A stretch of DNA of 64,000 bases from Synchiropus splendidus (Eukaryota > Chordata > Actinopteri > Syngnathiformes > Callionymidae). Both the position numbers and the translations under genes were made by a program. How positions within the stretch are numbered: the first letter of the stretch is position 1; each line of letters opens with the position of its first letter. The notes beneath the pieces are model-generated. The model was given only the letters and a program-made list of their open reading frames with translations. It was not told where the DNA came from and searched no databases. The DNA is taken from NCBI RefSeq assembly GCF_027744825.2, contig NC_071335.1, forward strand, positions 30,889,501 through 30,953,500. Reading direction: 5' to 3'. This document shows, in pieces, positions 62,886 through 64,000 of the stretch.

Positions 62886-64000
62886 ACTCGAGTGTGGTTT
62901 GTTTTCATGAAAGTGCATGTAGAAACACCCATCGTCTTGGACACTGAAGGCTAAAGGTTTGGCTTGAAAACAGTTGTTCCTGTTTAAGGCCATGGAGACT
63001 CACATAAACTGACAGCCGCTTTCCCGGAGCAACCGAATGCTGCTTTGTGAGGCATGGCGTTTTTAGGAACACTAACCTCTGGGCCGACTGACTGAAACTG
63101 AAACTGCACTCGGAGGTTGTGTTACACTTTTGCAACAAAGAACTGTCTGCATATCCGACTGCTCCTCCTCTCCCAGGTGAAATCTGACGTGCGGACAGCG
63201 GAGTGCGAAACCTGAAGTCTGCCAAGTGGAGGAACCTTGACTGTCTGAATAAATGAAATAATCATGGGTAACTGCGGAAGCTGGCTGAAAATAGTGGGAA
63301 GAACTCTCACACATTTACCCTATGGGTCTTAATAGTCAAACTGCAGCAGGGACTGGTCTTTGTGTTCTATATGTCATTTAATTTCTTATCTCTGAACAAT
63401 GAAACCCGAATGTAATATAAATGGATAATAAATGGTGTTTGTTTGTTATAAACTGAATATGGCTTTTTAGTTTTCTACAAATACTCTTAGCAACCAACAT
63501 TACACTGATGTGTTCTCTAGCCCCACCACATTCAGCTTCTGTGAGATTTAATTCTTCATTATTTATTATACCACTGTTGGCAGTGTCTTTTTGATTAATA
63601 TCAGTGAGTAACTGATGGATTCTGGTCTGAGCAAAGTAAGGCCTATTTATTTCTATGTTTCCCACATTTTTTATTAGAATAAAAAGGGTTTTTAAATAAA
63701 AAACAAATGAACTCGTTGCCCCACCTGTTTTAATAATATTGATCCTTCTAAAATATAAGCTTTTCCACTCAAGGCTGTTTTTTTCTGTGAAGGAACTTCA
63801 GTCTCTTTTTCTCCCATCCCATATTGTTAGTACTTTAGACGTCATTATCACAACTTCATCAGGTCATCAGTAGGTTCGACTTAGATCATGATAATTAGAT
63901 TTCATCCGTGCTTTCTGGTTTGAGACGATCGCTGCTTCCTCCATCGAAACCTTTAAGCGTAGTTATTTCCCGATGATCCACTATATTCATCCGATGCAGC
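62886..64000. other. 3' UTR of the carrier gene and right edge
   Basis: AATAAA at 63248-63253 lies about 365 bases after the stop and is the likely polyadenylation signal. Beyond it no gene or motif is seen to the end of the window. Confidence 0.5.

Overview
The window is nuclear DNA of a ray-finned (teleost) fish. The genes are split by short GT-AG introns. The left end carries fish-type immune gene debris: a GIMAP GTPase and the LRR plus B30.2 end of an NLR-C type receptor. RTE-type retrotransposon tails, an L1-like tail and an old retroviral pol remnant are scattered through it. I found no prokaryotic feature, CRISPR array or convincing tRNA.

Layout. 1-6 kb: broken immune genes and an endogenous retroviral fragment. 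6-11.6 kb: no supportable gene, one RTE tail and a long GATA microsatellite. 12-16 kb: a complete 12-coding-exon secreted gene with a mucin-like stretch, three SRCR domains and a ZP module (DMBT1-like). 17.3-17.9 kb: a two-exon G-protein gamma subunit closest to gng5. 21.3-26.4 kb: an ssx2ip-like centrosome/junction gene lacking the usual N-terminal third, with an RTE copy in an intron. 27.1-27.7 kb: intronless nanos3. 28.2-30.0 kb (minus): brme1, a meiotic recombination factor recognised by its C-terminal motif. 30.9-41.8 kb: cc2d1a with 27 coding exons. 44.5-52.1 kb: mri1. 55.4-56.6 kb: the C19orf53 homolog. 58.2-62.9 kb: an EF-hand mitochondrial carrier (SCaMC family), with a second RTE copy in its last intron.

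Two conserved blocks are joined here. gng5-ssx2ip resembles human 1p22.3. nanos3, brme1, cc2d1a, mri1 and C19orf53 resemble human 19p13.12-13, and nanos3(+), brme1(-), cc2d1a(+) keep the same order and strands as in human, from recalled human gene order. nanos3 and brme1 act in germ cells. brme1 and cc2d1a share a head-to-head intergenic region of about 0.9 kb. The other genes are housekeeping or signalling genes: methionine salvage, mitochondrial ATP-Mg/phosphate transport, ESCRT/transcription, heterotrimeric G proteins.

Exon boundaries were read by hand from splice consensus and reading-frame continuity. The joined frames of the DMBT1-like gene, ssx2ip, brme1, cc2d1a, mri1, C19orf53 and the carrier all stay open to the stop. 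The most unusual features are a perfect (TG)75 tract ending directly at a cc2d1a 3' splice site, a tandem CAGTAG acceptor in the carrier gene whose proximal use would insert an in-frame stop, and two very similar sense-oriented intronic RTE copies with candidate 7-bp target duplications.
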